From: Tannerellaceae bacterium
Lineage (GTDB): Bacteria > Bacteroidota > Bacteroidia > Bacteroidales > Tannerellaceae
Direction of reading: 5' to 3'
Assembly: GCA_031267775.1 (NCBI GenBank)
Contig: JAIRYL010000079.1
Span: forward strand, 1 to 19,176
DNA length: 19,176 bases
The notes below the pieces were generated by a model. The model had not been told where the DNA came from. It did not search any database and saw only the letters and a program-made list of their open reading frames with translations. Positions 1 to 7,755 of this stretch are shown piece after piece. The first letter of the stretch is position 1. Every line of letters starts with the position of its first letter. The position numbers were made by a program, and so were the translations under genes.

Positions 1-2
1 TG

Positions 3-131
3 AACACGGAAGACCTGGTAGCCGCCCAGGAGCGTCAGCACGAAATAGACCAGGCCGCCCAGACGCTCGCCGCAGAGCGCCACCGCCAGGAGATGGACGA
101 CCTGCTGAAAAACCTGGAAGCCAAGAAATAA
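3..131 (+). CDS. C-terminal fragment of an unidentified protein
   Basis: An open frame runs in from the left edge and ends in TAA at 129-131, showing about 42 residues. The visible part is strongly charged and rich in Gln, Glu, Ala, Arg and Leu (for example AAQERQHEIDQAAQ and MDDLLKNLEAKK), as expected of an alpha-helical or coiled-coil tail. The first bases shown, tgaacacg, would give ATG AAC ACG if the base before the window is A. The fragment could therefore be a very short whole protein, but a cut gene is more likely. A strong terminator follows 17 bases after the stop, so this is the last gene of its transcript. I do not recognise the family. Confidence 0.6.
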   Translation, partial: NTEDLVAAQERQHEIDQAAQTLAAERHRQEMDDLLKNLEAKK

Positions 132-148
132 CCGCTCCCTGTCATATC

Positions 149-184
149 AAAGAAGGGTGGAACCGGACGGTTCCACCCTTCTTT
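149..184 (+). terminator. Strong intrinsic terminator
   Basis: A perfect 16-bp stem (149-164 with 169-184) closes a GGAC tetraloop. The outer stem is AAAGAAGGG on the left and CCCTTCTTT on the right. The A-rich left arm and T-rich right arm mean it could stop transcription from either side. It ends the gene at the left edge. Confidence 0.9.
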
Positions 185-406
185 ATTTCCTCCCGGCCGC
201 CCAAATTAAATTAACAATGAACAAATAAGAATTAAGAATTAGCAAATGTATCAGAGGCTTCTTGCATGGGTAGAATGATTGCCGTGCCTTTTTTTCGTTC
301 GATTTATTTTAATTCTGCTTTCTGCTTTCTGCTTTCTGCTTTCTGCTTTCTCCTTTTTTGGCGCCGGCCAGGAATTTCGCCCCCTGCGCGCGCTTTTTAA
401 GCAAAT

Positions 407-499
407 GGTGGCTGAGCTTGTCGAAGCCAGTGGGACGGGTGTTGAGCTTGCTGAAGACGCCGCTCCGGTGGCTGAGCTTGTCGAAGCCAGTGGGACGGG
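407..499. repeat. 33-bp direct repeat pair with TGAGCTTGTCGAAGCC core
   Basis: The sequence GGTGGCTGAGCTTGTCGAAG followed by CCAGTGGGACGGG occurs at 407-439 and again at 467-499, exactly 60 bp apart. A diverged half copy (TTGAGCTTGCTGAAG) lies between them at 442-456. The reverse complement contains CTTCGACAAGCTCAGCC, a short dispersed repeat I know from many bacterial intergenic regions. No role is known to me. Confidence 0.8.
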
Positions 500-558
500 C
501 GAGGCGCGAAGCACGAGCCTTTGAGCGCCGCCGCAGGGGGCGCGACGCGCGAGGGATA

Positions 559-616
559 GCAGCGGAAAGCCCGCAGCGAGCCGCCAGGCGAGCGAGGACT
601 TGCAGCGGATAGCCCG
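559..616. repeat. Paired GCAGCGGAAAGCCCG boxes in the GC-rich island
   Basis: GCAGCGGAAAGCCCG (559-573) and GCAGCGGATAGCCCG (602-616) match at 14 of 15 bases, 43 bp apart. The GC-rich bases between them (574-601) contain GCGAGCCGCC and GGCGAGCG segments. A layout of two such boxes around a variable GC-rich segment recalls dispersed intergenic elements in Flavobacteria and relatives. That comparison is from memory and unverified. Confidence 0.6.
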
Positions 617-1016
617 ACCATATTAAATTGAGAATTGAGAATGGAGAATGGAGAATTAAAAAGGCAGAAGGCAGAAGGCAGAAAGGAGAATGAAGAATTT
701 GCAACTGTATCAGAGGCTTCTTGCATGGGGAGAATGATTGGCGTAGCCTATTTTTCGTTCGATTTATTTTCATTCTTCATTTTTAATTCTTAATTTTTAA
801 TTCAGTAGACGCTTCTTGCATGGGTAGAATGATTGGCGTATCCTTTTTTTCGTTCGATTTATTTTCATTCTTCATTTTTAATTTTTAATTTTTAATTTTT
901 AATTCAGTAGACGCTTCTTGCATGGGTAGAATGATTGGCGTAGCCTTTTTTTCGTTCGATTTATTTTCATTCTTCATTTTTAATTTTTAATTTTTAATTT
1001 TCAAGTACGGTAAACC

Positions 1017-1052
1017 TGGTAAAATTGTACGTTAACATGGTAAAATTGTACG
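1017..1052. repeat. Two 15-bp direct repeats, possible transposon-end sites
   Basis: TGGTAAAATTGTACG occurs at 1017-1031 and 1038-1052, 21 bp (two helical turns) apart, with GTTAACA sequence between. Repeats at this spacing suggest side-by-side protein binding. A similar core, GGGTAAAAATGTA, is also paired at 14074-14136. Multiple short end repeats are typical of IS21-family termini, so these may be a stranded IS end; an operator upstream of susC is the alternative. No transposase gene is nearby. Confidence 0.45.
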
Positions 1053-1111
1053 CCAAACTTTAGGATAGCATGAATGACGCGTTGTTTATCAGGGGGGGAA
1101 AGATATTTTAA

Positions 1112-1119
1112 TAGTTTTG
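1112..1119 (+). promoter_or_regulatory. Candidate -7 element for the susC operon
   Basis: TAGTTTTG fits the Bacteroidetes -7 consensus TAnnTTTG and lies 70 bases upstream of the susC start. No TTTG -33 box sits at 19-21 bases; the nearest is TTTA at 1085-1088, 23 bases away. It may be a weak or activator-dependent promoter. Confidence 0.35.
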
Positions 1120-1189
1120 CCAAACGCCTTAAACAGATGTGAATTTATTATTTAGTAACAACCGTATTTAAATTAAAAACTATCTACTT

Positions 1190-4100
1190 ATGAGAAAAAA
1201 ATCAAGATTGATCAGTACCTTGTTTTTGGCCCTGATGTGTTGCACGACAGGAAAGCTGCAGGCGTCGGGCGCGATACCCATCCCCGAGAAAGTTGAGGCG
1301 CCTCAACAGGTAAGGAAACTGACCGGAACGGTAGAAGACGCCGCCGGGCCTGTGGCCGGGGCTTCGATTTCGATAAAGGGTACTGCACGGGGTACGATAT
1401 CGGATATGAACGGGGCGTTTTCGCTCGACGTAGAATGGGGGCAAACCGTGGTGGTATCTTTTATCGGATACCTTACGCAGGAGTTTGCCGTAAGGGAGCA
1501 GCAGGTTTCTCTGCGCATTACGCTTGTGGAAGATACGCAGGCGCTGGACGAGGTAGTGGTAACGGCGCTGGGGATGAAGCGCTCGGAAAAGTCGCTGGGC
1601 TATGCCATGAAAGAAATTGGCGGCGGCGCGCTTAACGCCAACCTGATTAACCCTGTATCGGCTTTGCAGGGCAAGGTGGCGGGGGTTGAAATTGCCGGTT
1701 CGGACGGGGGTATGTTTGGCTCTGCCAAGATACTGATTCGCGGCGTGTCTACGCTGGGGAAGAACAACCAGCCTATCTACGTGGTAGACGGCGTGATACT
1801 GGACAATGCCATCAAGCAGGGAGACCCCGACTGGTCGGGGCAGGCTCACGACTTTGGCAACGAGCTGAAGAACTTGAATCCGGACGATTTTGAGTCGGTA
1901 TCCGTATTGAAAGGGGCTGCGGCAACGGCGCTTTACGGCTCGCGCGGGTTGAACGGCGCGGTGGTGATTACCACCAAAAACGGGCGAAGCGGACAGGGAC
2001 TGGGGATTGAGGTATCGCAAACGTTTGGCATGGACGTGATGACTGCTACGCCTGATTTTCAGAACGAATTTGGCAACGGGGCGTTTGCTCCGAACGTAAA
2101 TTACGGCGAAAAAAACGAAAGCGGCAATTACTACACGTACGACAACTACCGCCAGTTTTATTATAATGGCGATGGCAGACCTTCGCTGATTGGGGCTTCG
2201 TCGTACAACTTTGGCCCGGCTTTTGACGGACGCGAAATAGAGTATTACGACGGCGCTTACCGAAGCTACCGCCCTGTAAAAAATAACTTCCGCCAAGCGT
2301 TTAACCAGGGTTTCAACACCAATACCAACGTGGCGATTACGGGGGGAAACGACCGGACTACGTTTTATACCTCTTTGTCGTTTAAGCATGCTACGGGTAT
2401 CTTGCCGAACAACGCCTTTCAGCGCCTGTCGTTTCTGGGCAAAGCTTCGCACCGGATAACCGACCGCGCGCGGATAGACGTGGGCATGGCTTTTGCCAAT
2501 TCCACGCCTGAAAACCCCTTGCGAAACATTGGCGAAAAGTTTGTAGACGCTACCTGGGGACGGATGTACGACCCTTTGCTGAAGAAAAAGTACATGGGCA
2601 TGCACGGCGGACTGGCGCAAAACAGCTATGGCGACGCTTATGGCAACATTCCCGGACGGGACGTATGGTTTGAGATTTATGAAAATGAAGATATCCAGAA
2701 GGAAACGTCGGTACGCCCGACCGTAAAACTGGAGATAGACCTGCTGGACTGGTTGAAATTCAGTACGGAAGCAAACTATAATTATTATTACACCCGCCGG
2801 GAAGTAAAAGAAAAAGGGCAGGGGTATGCCGGCGAAGGGGGCAGGTATGAGATGAACCTGAAAACCAAAGAACAAACCAACCTGAACGCAAACTTTATGG
2901 TAAACAAATCGGTTGGCCACTGGGCGTTCAGCGGATTTCTGCGCGGCGAATACTACAACAATTTTCAGCAAAGGCAAGACATGAATACCGAAGGGGGATT
3001 GATTGTGCCCAACCAGTTTTTTATTAAGAACTCTAAAAATACGCCCACTTATACGGCCAAACTGGAGGGAACCAAGCGGATTTTGTCCGTAGCGTTTCAG
3101 GCGGGGGCCAGTTGGAGGGATCAGGTTTTTGTAGACGTAACCGGACGCAACGACTGGTCGTCGTCGCTGGTATACAGCGACCGTCACGGTACGTATTCGT
3201 TCTTTTACCCCTCCGTAAGCGGCGCCTGGTTGCTTACCAACACCTTCAGGGAGCAGTTGCCCGCATGGATATCCTTTGCCAAAGTGCGCGGTTCGTGGGC
3301 GCAGGTAGGGAATGATACAGACCCTTACATTATTAATACGGCTTACGACCTGAATACGTCCAACGCGTCGTCCGGCAGTTCGTATTATGGACTGAAACTG
3401 CCGGTATCTACCTACGACGCCAACCTGAAGCCGGAACGCAAAAACGCCTGGGAAATAGGGGCCGACTGGCGTTTTGTAGAGAACCGTTTCGGCGTAGACG
3501 TTACGTATTATAAAGAAAATACCAAAAACCAGATTATGCGGATTGCCGTTCCGTATCAGTCCGGCATTACCGAACAACTGATCAATGCCGGTAATATCCA
3601 GAACCGGGGGGTGGAAGTAGCCGTCAACCTGATTCCCGTAAAAACAAAAGACCTGGAGTGGAGCGTGGATCTGACTTATACCAAGAACAACAACAAGATT
3701 GTATCCCTGCACGAAAATGTAGCCGACTTTATCCGTCTGGAAGGCGACCAGGCTTACGGTAATTACCGCATCGCATCCGTAGCCAAAGTAGGCTCGTCTT
3801 TCGGCACGCTGATGAGCGACAGTTATTATAAGATAGACCCGTCGTCCGGCCTGCCGGCGCTGGTATGGGTAGACGACGCCAAACGCTCGCACTACCTGCG
3901 CAACGAGGCCGAAATAGTAGAAATAGGCTCCAGCGTTCCCGACTTTTTAGGGTCTTTCTCTACCGGCCTGCGATACAAAAACTGGCTGCTGAACGTTTCG
4001 CTGGATATGCGTTTCGGCGGATACGTGGCCTCGTATAACTCTCGCTACGGAACGGCTTACGGATTTACCAAAAAATCAATGGAAGGAGCGCCCGGACACG

Positions 4101-4624
4101 GCGGACTTACCTGGACGTCAAAATACGACGGCCTTACCTATCACGACGGCGTAATACCGGAAGGTATTATCCCCTCCGGAACTGCTATCAAACAGGCCGA
4201 CGCAACGTATTACACCGTAAGCGCCGGCGGGGTATCCAGCGCCGGAGAATCGTATCAGGAACTGATTAACAAAGGGGTGATTGAACCTACGCACGCCGGC
4301 GCATGGAATTACAGAAACAATGCCTGGACAATGGCCGGGCGAGACTATGGCGTAATATCCGACAGTTGGGTGAAAAAACTAAACTACATCGCGCTGCGCG
4401 ACGTATCGATAAGCTACATTATGCCGCAAACAATCTGCCGCAAAGTAAGCGCAAAAAATATGACGCTCACCCTGGCCGGACATAATCTGGGCTACCTGCT
4501 CAATACCATGCCCAGCGGCGAGAATCCCGAATCGGTAAGCGGCACGGCGGCGGCCGAATTTCGTTCCCGTTCCTACCAGGGCGTTACGTCTAATTTTACG
4601 TTTAACGTAAGCCTTGGCTTCTAA
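1190..4624 (+). CDS. SusC/RagA-type TonB-dependent outer-membrane transporter
   Basis: This 1144-residue protein has the full SusC architecture. A signal peptide covers about residues 1-26. A carboxypeptidase-regulatory-like beta-sandwich spans about 42-115, with KLTGTVEDAAGPVAGASI at its start. A TonB-box region follows (DEVVVTALG, 120-128), then a plug domain to about 270, with SALQGKVAGVEI, QPIYVVDGVILDN and VLKGAAATALYGSRGLNGA, all typical of the family. The rest is a 22-strand-type beta-barrel with alternating aromatic residues, ending in a C-terminal Phe (FNVSLGF). It forms the outer-membrane channel that takes up a ligand delivered by the SusD-like lipoprotein, powered by TonB. The partner gene begins 40 bases downstream. 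The substrate cannot be told, because no glycosidase, peptidase or regulator lies alongside. Confidence 0.95.
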   Translation: MRKKSRLISTLFLALMCCTTGKLQASGAIPIPEKVEAPQQVRKLTGTVEDAAGPVAGASISIKGTARGTISDMNGAFSLDVEWGQTVVVSFIGYLTQEFAVREQQVSLRITLVEDTQALDEVVVTALGMKRSEKSLGYAMKEIGGGALNANLINPVSALQGKVAGVEIAGSDGGMFGSAKILIRGVSTLGKNNQPIYVVDGVILDNAIKQGDPDWSGQAHDFGNELKNLNPDDFESVSVLKGAAATALYGSRGLNGAVVITTKNGRSGQGLGIEVSQTFGMDVMTATPDFQNEFGNGAFAPNVNYGEKNESGNYYTYDNYRQFYYNGDGRPSLIGASSYNFGPAFDGREIEYYDGAYRSYRPVKNNFRQAFNQGFNTNTNVAITGGNDRTTFYTSLSFKHATGILPNNAFQRLSFLGKASHRITDRARIDVGMAFANSTPENPLRNIGEKFVDATWGRMYDPLLKKKYMGMHGGLAQNSYGDAYGNIPGRDVWFEIYENEDIQKETSVRPTVKLEIDLLDWLKFSTEANYNYYYTRREVKEKGQGYAGEGGRYEMNLKTKEQTNLNANFMVNKSVGHWAFSGFLRGEYYNNFQQRQDMNTEGGLIVPNQFFIKNSKNTPTYTAKLEGTKRILSVAFQAGASWRDQVFVDVTGRNDWSSSLVYSDRHGTYSFFYPSVSGAWLLTNTFREQLPAWISFAKVRGSWAQVGNDTDPYIINTAYDLNTSNASSGSSYYGLKLPVSTYDANLKPERKNAWEIGADWRFVENRFGVDVTYYKENTKNQIMRIAVPYQSGITEQLINAGNIQNRGVEVAVNLIPVKTKDLEWSVDLTYTKNNNKIVSLHENVADFIRLEGDQAYGNYRIASVAKVGSSFGTLMSDSYYKIDPSSGLPALVWVDDAKRSHYLRNEAEIVEIGSSVPDFLGSFSTGLRYKNWLLNVSLDMRFGGYVASYNSRYGTAYGFTKKSMEGAPGHGGLTWTSKYDGLTYHDGVIPEGIIPSGTAIKQADATYYTVSAGGVSSAGESYQELINKGVIEPTHAGAWNYRNNAWTMAGRDYGVISDSWVKKLNYIALRDVSISYIMPQTICRKVSAKNMTLTLAGHNLGYLLNTMPSGENPESVSGTAAAEFRSRSYQGVTSNFTFNVSLGF

Positions 4625-4664
4625 AACGACTCCGAATACACTAGTAAATTAAATACAAGAAAAT

Positions 4665-6539
4665 ATGAAAAAATATAAACATACCGTAGCTGCCGCTTTG
4701 GCCGGCGTAACGTTATTTTGCGCAAGTTGCCGCGAAGATTTTGCCGATATAAATAAAGACCCTGCCGTCGTAACGCTGGGGAATCCTTCTTACCTGTTTG
4801 CCCAGACAGTGCTGGAATTTGAACCTTCCGATTACCTCTACTGGTTCTACAACGCCGCGTCTATTTTCCAATGGACGCAAACGGCCGTTTCTACGGGGGG
4901 AGTCAGTTCTACGCTTGTAGAAGGCGCGCCGCTGCAATCATTCAAAAGCGTAAACGTATTGAAATATGTAAACGAACTGAAATACGTGCGCTCGCAGATG
5001 ACCGAAGAAGAAAGCGCCCGGTATCAACACTATGCGGCCTGCATGGATATCCTGGCCGTCTATATGGGTATTTTCGATTCCGACTTTATTGGCGATATCC
5101 CGTATACCGAAGGAGCGCAAGCTATTCATGGCGGTACGTTAACTCCTAAATACGACCGCGTGGAAGATTTGTACGCGCTGTGGCTCGAAAGCCTGGATCA
5201 CGACGTCAAAGCGTTAACAACCGCTACCGACCAAATATTTGAAGCTTCGCAAGACCCTGTCTATAAAGGCAACAAAGAAAGATGGGCTAAACTGGCCAAT
5301 TCGTTAAAACTGAAACTGGCGGCCCGCATGATTAACATCGACAGGGGCAAAGCCCTCCACCTGGCCGCCGAAGTGGCTACTTCGCCCGCAGGCTTTATCA
5401 ATGCCGAAGCCGAAGATTTTCTGTTCAACAAGGCTACTTATAACAGCTCCAGCAACGATTACGCCTATCACTGGGAAAACGACGTACTCCGCCAGTTGGG
5501 AGGATCTAAAACGGTTATAGACTTTATGGTGAATAACAGAGACCCGCGCGTACGCTTCATTTACCGGAAAAATCACTGGAATTCCAACGTACTGCAAGCT
5601 TTCTTTAACGCCGGAAGACAAAACGACGTGCCTGCTTACATTATGGAGAATGTAGCCTGCGAAACAACCGCCGAAGGAAAATACCGGTTCAAAGCCTGGA
5701 AAGGCGCCGGCGAGCCCTGGATACGTTATCAGGGACTGCCGCTCGACTTTAACGCCGGCCAACAGGCCGCCAAGTTTGGCGACTGGTTTAATTACGATAT
5801 CCAGTGCAAATTAGAAAACGTAACGTATTATCCTTTCTCCGAATATCAAAAAGAGATGATTTACGGACGTATCGACTTTAAATTGCCGGTAGCTCCGGGC
5901 GACGCCGTGGTGGAAGACAAAGAAGACGTGCCCTGGTGGGGTATGTATATGACAATGGCCGAAACAAACCTCTACCTGGCAGAGTTTGCCCTGTTGGGCG
6001 CCAACCTGCCCGAATCGGCCGAATCGTATTACAACCGGGCGCTTGCCGGATCGGTAAAAGAATACGATCTGCTGGCAAAAAACAACAAAATACCTTACTA
6101 CGGAACAACCTACAATTACGATCCGCACGAAAAACCAATCGACTTGCAAGAAGGCGAAATCGAAACCATGATGGATAAAGACGCCTACAAATTAAGCGGC
6201 AATAAAACCGCCGATCTGGAAAAAGTGTATATCCAGCAAATCCTTCACTTCAGCATGCAGCCGATCGACCAGTATACAACGGCCAAACGTTCGGGCCTGC
6301 CCAAAACAGGTTCCGCCTTGTTCAACCGGGTAGATTATGCGGCAAACAATGTTCCGGTAACGCTGTTCCCCCGTCGTATGGCGTTAAATGCCCCCGCAGA
6401 AACCGATCTGATGTATACCATATTAATCGAATCTTATAAAGCGCAAGGTTATACAGTGGGATCAGGAGCTATCCTGAACGCCGAGCGGACATGGCAAGAC
6501 AAAAACAACCCGCAATGGGGAGAAGGTCCTAAAATGTAA
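4665..6539 (+). CDS. SusD/RagB-like surface lipoprotein
   Basis: This 624-residue protein is the SusD partner of the transporter upstream. The signal peptide ends in a lipobox-like CASC, with Cys22 the likely lipidated residue. The following RED resembles the acidic export signal that sends Bacteroidetes lipoproteins to the cell surface. The next part (DFADINKDP, LFAQTVLEFEPSD, ASIFQWTQ) and the later helical TPR-like stretch with WAKLANSLKLKLAARM fit the SusD-like_2 group rather than classical starch SusD. It is somewhat longer than most members of that group. It should act as a lid or ligand-binding subunit on the SusC barrel. It is cotranscribed with susC and followed by a terminator at 6575. 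Confidence 0.92.
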   Translation: MKKYKHTVAAALAGVTLFCASCREDFADINKDPAVVTLGNPSYLFAQTVLEFEPSDYLYWFYNAASIFQWTQTAVSTGGVSSTLVEGAPLQSFKSVNVLKYVNELKYVRSQMTEEESARYQHYAACMDILAVYMGIFDSDFIGDIPYTEGAQAIHGGTLTPKYDRVEDLYALWLESLDHDVKALTTATDQIFEASQDPVYKGNKERWAKLANSLKLKLAARMINIDRGKALHLAAEVATSPAGFINAEAEDFLFNKATYNSSSNDYAYHWENDVLRQLGGSKTVIDFMVNNRDPRVRFIYRKNHWNSNVLQAFFNAGRQNDVPAYIMENVACETTAEGKYRFKAWKGAGEPWIRYQGLPLDFNAGQQAAKFGDWFNYDIQCKLENVTYYPFSEYQKEMIYGRIDFKLPVAPGDAVVEDKEDVPWWGMYMTMAETNLYLAEFALLGANLPESAESYYNRALAGSVKEYDLLAKNNKIPYYGTTYNYDPHEKPIDLQEGEIETMMDKDAYKLSGNKTADLEKVYIQQILHFSMQPIDQYTTAKRSGLPKTGSALFNRVDYAANNVPVTLFPRRMALNAPAETDLMYTILIESYKAQGYTVGSGAILNAERTWQDKNNPQWGEGPKM

Positions 6540-6574
6540 TAAGGAGGCGTCTAACGCTCGCAAATCTGTTTCTT

Positions 6575-6610
6575 GAAAACCGTTGCGCCTGTGCAACGGT
6601 TTTCTTGTAT
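6575..6610. terminator. Intrinsic terminator between convergent genes
   Basis: A 12-bp perfect stem, GAAAACCGTTGC (6575-6586) with GCAACGGTTTTC (6593-6604), closes a 6-base loop. A T-rich tail lies on one side and an A-rich start on the other. It lies between the susD stop and the stop of the convergent minus-strand operon, so it can end both transcripts. Confidence 0.85.
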
Positions 6611-6660
6611 CCGGACAATCGCATGCGCTCTTGGTATTCCCTCAGGGAAAAAATCTTGAA

Positions 6661-7719
6661 TTATCTTTTTTTCACCCTGTCCTCTTCGGAGAGGCCACTG
6701 ATAATTTCGACAGTTATGCCGTTGGACAGTCCTGTAAGAATGGGCTTCTTCTTAAAGCTGCCTTTTTCAAGAATATCTACATAAGTTGAATCATCATCAA
6801 AAATCAGGCAGGATTCGGGAAGCGTCAGGACGTTGTGCCGTTCATCTTGAATAAATTCGGCCGTTGCATTGAGGCCTGAAAAGATATTCACCCTGTCGGG
6901 CCGTGTAAAAATGGCCTCTATGTCGTATTTCATGACGCCTTGGTCGAGGTAGCCTTTCGGCGCAATCTTACAGATTCGCGCCTCAATTTTAAATTCAGCC
7001 ATCGAGGTGGGAGCAACGGTCAGCTTTGATCCTTCACGAAAGACGAGCGCGTCGGTCTCAACAACCTTGCCTTTAAAAAAGAAGGAATCAAGCCGGGCTA
7101 TCAAAGCTATGTTCGTGCCGTCGCGATAGGCGCTTCGTCCGGCAACGGCTACGCCCTCTTTGAGCGGCAGGTCTATAATTGCGCCGTTGGCAGTGGCAAG
7201 CACAACGTTGGAGACGCGGGTTGAAGGAATAAAACCTTCCGTTAACAGATGCAGTTGGTTTTTGTTGTATTCACAGTGTTCTTTGCTTGTTTTATACACT
7301 TTTTCGGAAGCGTCAAATTCGGACGCTGAAATAACGTTCTTTTCATATAAAACTTTGTCGCGCTCATATTCTGTGCGATCTTTTTCAAAGGCGATCTCTG
7401 CCAGGCGAAGATTCATTTTAGCCTGCTCTATTTCCGAGGGCTCCGGCAGCGTTTTTATTTTTGCTATTTTGTCGCCTGTGCGCACCTGGTCTCCTATTTT
7501 TACATAATAGACTTCCAACACGCCCGACAAGACTGATTTTACTTCTATTTCCCGGTAAGGATAAATATTACCTGAAACAATCTTTTTTTTCGTTATCGTG
7601 TCTCGCCTGGGGTTAATCGTTTGCGAAACGTCGATCTCTTTTTGTAACTGACGTTCGGCGAAAAATATCAATCCGGTTATCATCGCAAGTAACGCCAGTA
7701 TTATTCCTGCTCGTTTCAT
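6661..7719 (-). CDS. Periplasmic adaptor (membrane-fusion) protein of an ABC exporter
   Basis: This 352-residue protein has an N-terminal membrane anchor (about residues 4-21). Two half-motifs of a lipoyl/biotinyl-like hairpin follow (about 57-90, with EIEVKSVLSGVLEVYYVKIGDQV, and about 172-200, with ATANGAIIDLPLKEG). They are separated by a charged helical hairpin (about 95-160) and followed by beta-barrel and membrane-proximal domains, as in the HlyD/MacA adaptor family. Adaptors link an inner-membrane transporter to an outer-membrane TolC-type channel. No TolC gene is in the window. It is the last gene of the minus-strand operon, starting 36 bases after the MacB-like permease. That pairing is typical of MacAB-type exporters, though the substrate is unknown. 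Confidence 0.88.
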   Translation of the reverse strand: MKRAGIILALLAMITGLIFFAERQLQKEIDVSQTINPRRDTITKKKIVSGNIYPYREIEVKSVLSGVLEVYYVKIGDQVRTGDKIAKIKTLPEPSEIEQAKMNLRLAEIAFEKDRTEYERDKVLYEKNVISASEFDASEKVYKTSKEHCEYNKNQLHLLTEGFIPSTRVSNVVLATANGAIIDLPLKEGVAVAGRSAYRDGTNIALIARLDSFFFKGKVVETDALVFREGSKLTVAPTSMAEFKIEARICKIAPKGYLDQGVMKYDIEAIFTRPDRVNIFSGLNATAEFIQDERHNVLTLPESCLIFDDDSTYVDILEKGSFKKKPILTGLSNGITVEIISGLSEEDRVKKR

Positions 7720-7755
7720 TTCTGTTTGTTTTAGTAATTTTTACGCTCTGAAAAT

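Larger units (their letters stand above)
257..1000. repeat. Four copies of an AT-rich direct repeat (GCTTCTTGCATGGG unit)
   Basis: The unit begins GCTTCTTGCATGGG, continues AGAATGATTGGCGTAGCC, a T-run, CGTTCGATTTATTTT, and ends in a TTCATTTTTAATT string. Copies start at 257 (diverged, GCCGTGCC in place of GGCGTAGCC), 716, 811 and 913. Copies 3 and 4 are 102 bp apart and almost identical. Copies 2 and 3 are 95 bp apart. Copies 1 and 2 are separated by the GC-rich island. The differences are mostly in the number of TTTTTAATT strings, which suggests slippage or unequal exchange. Confidence 0.85.
205..1010. repeat. Repeat-rich gene-free spacer
   Basis: This stretch has no credible gene. Its edges are AT-rich strings of AATTAAGAATT/TTTTTAATT type. 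Near 316-352 there is a run of 7-bp TTTCTGC units. A GC-rich island at about 360-620 carries two kinds of direct repeat, and near 627-690 there are GAGAATG and GGCAGAA microrepeats. Four direct copies of a roughly 70-bp unit lie at about 257, 716, 811 and 913. Open frames across it are made by the repeats and have low-complexity translations. Such strings are common in Bacteroidetes intergenic DNA; a function here is not evident. Confidence 0.8.

Noticed and set aside
251..773. Several overlapping open frames on both strands in the spacer
   Set aside because: They translate microrepeats (RKQKAESRKQ and similar) and the GC-rich island. They have no start context and no family resemblance.
257..1000. 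Direct repeats considered as a CRISPR array
   Set aside because: The units are about 70 bp, the spacing is irregular (459, 95, 102), the spaces between are AT strings and not unique spacers, and no cas genes are present.
1202..3892. An 896-codon open frame on the minus strand across susC
   Set aside because: It is antisense to a clear TonB-dependent transporter, its translation has no family features, and it arises from the codon use of susC (few stops on the opposite strand).
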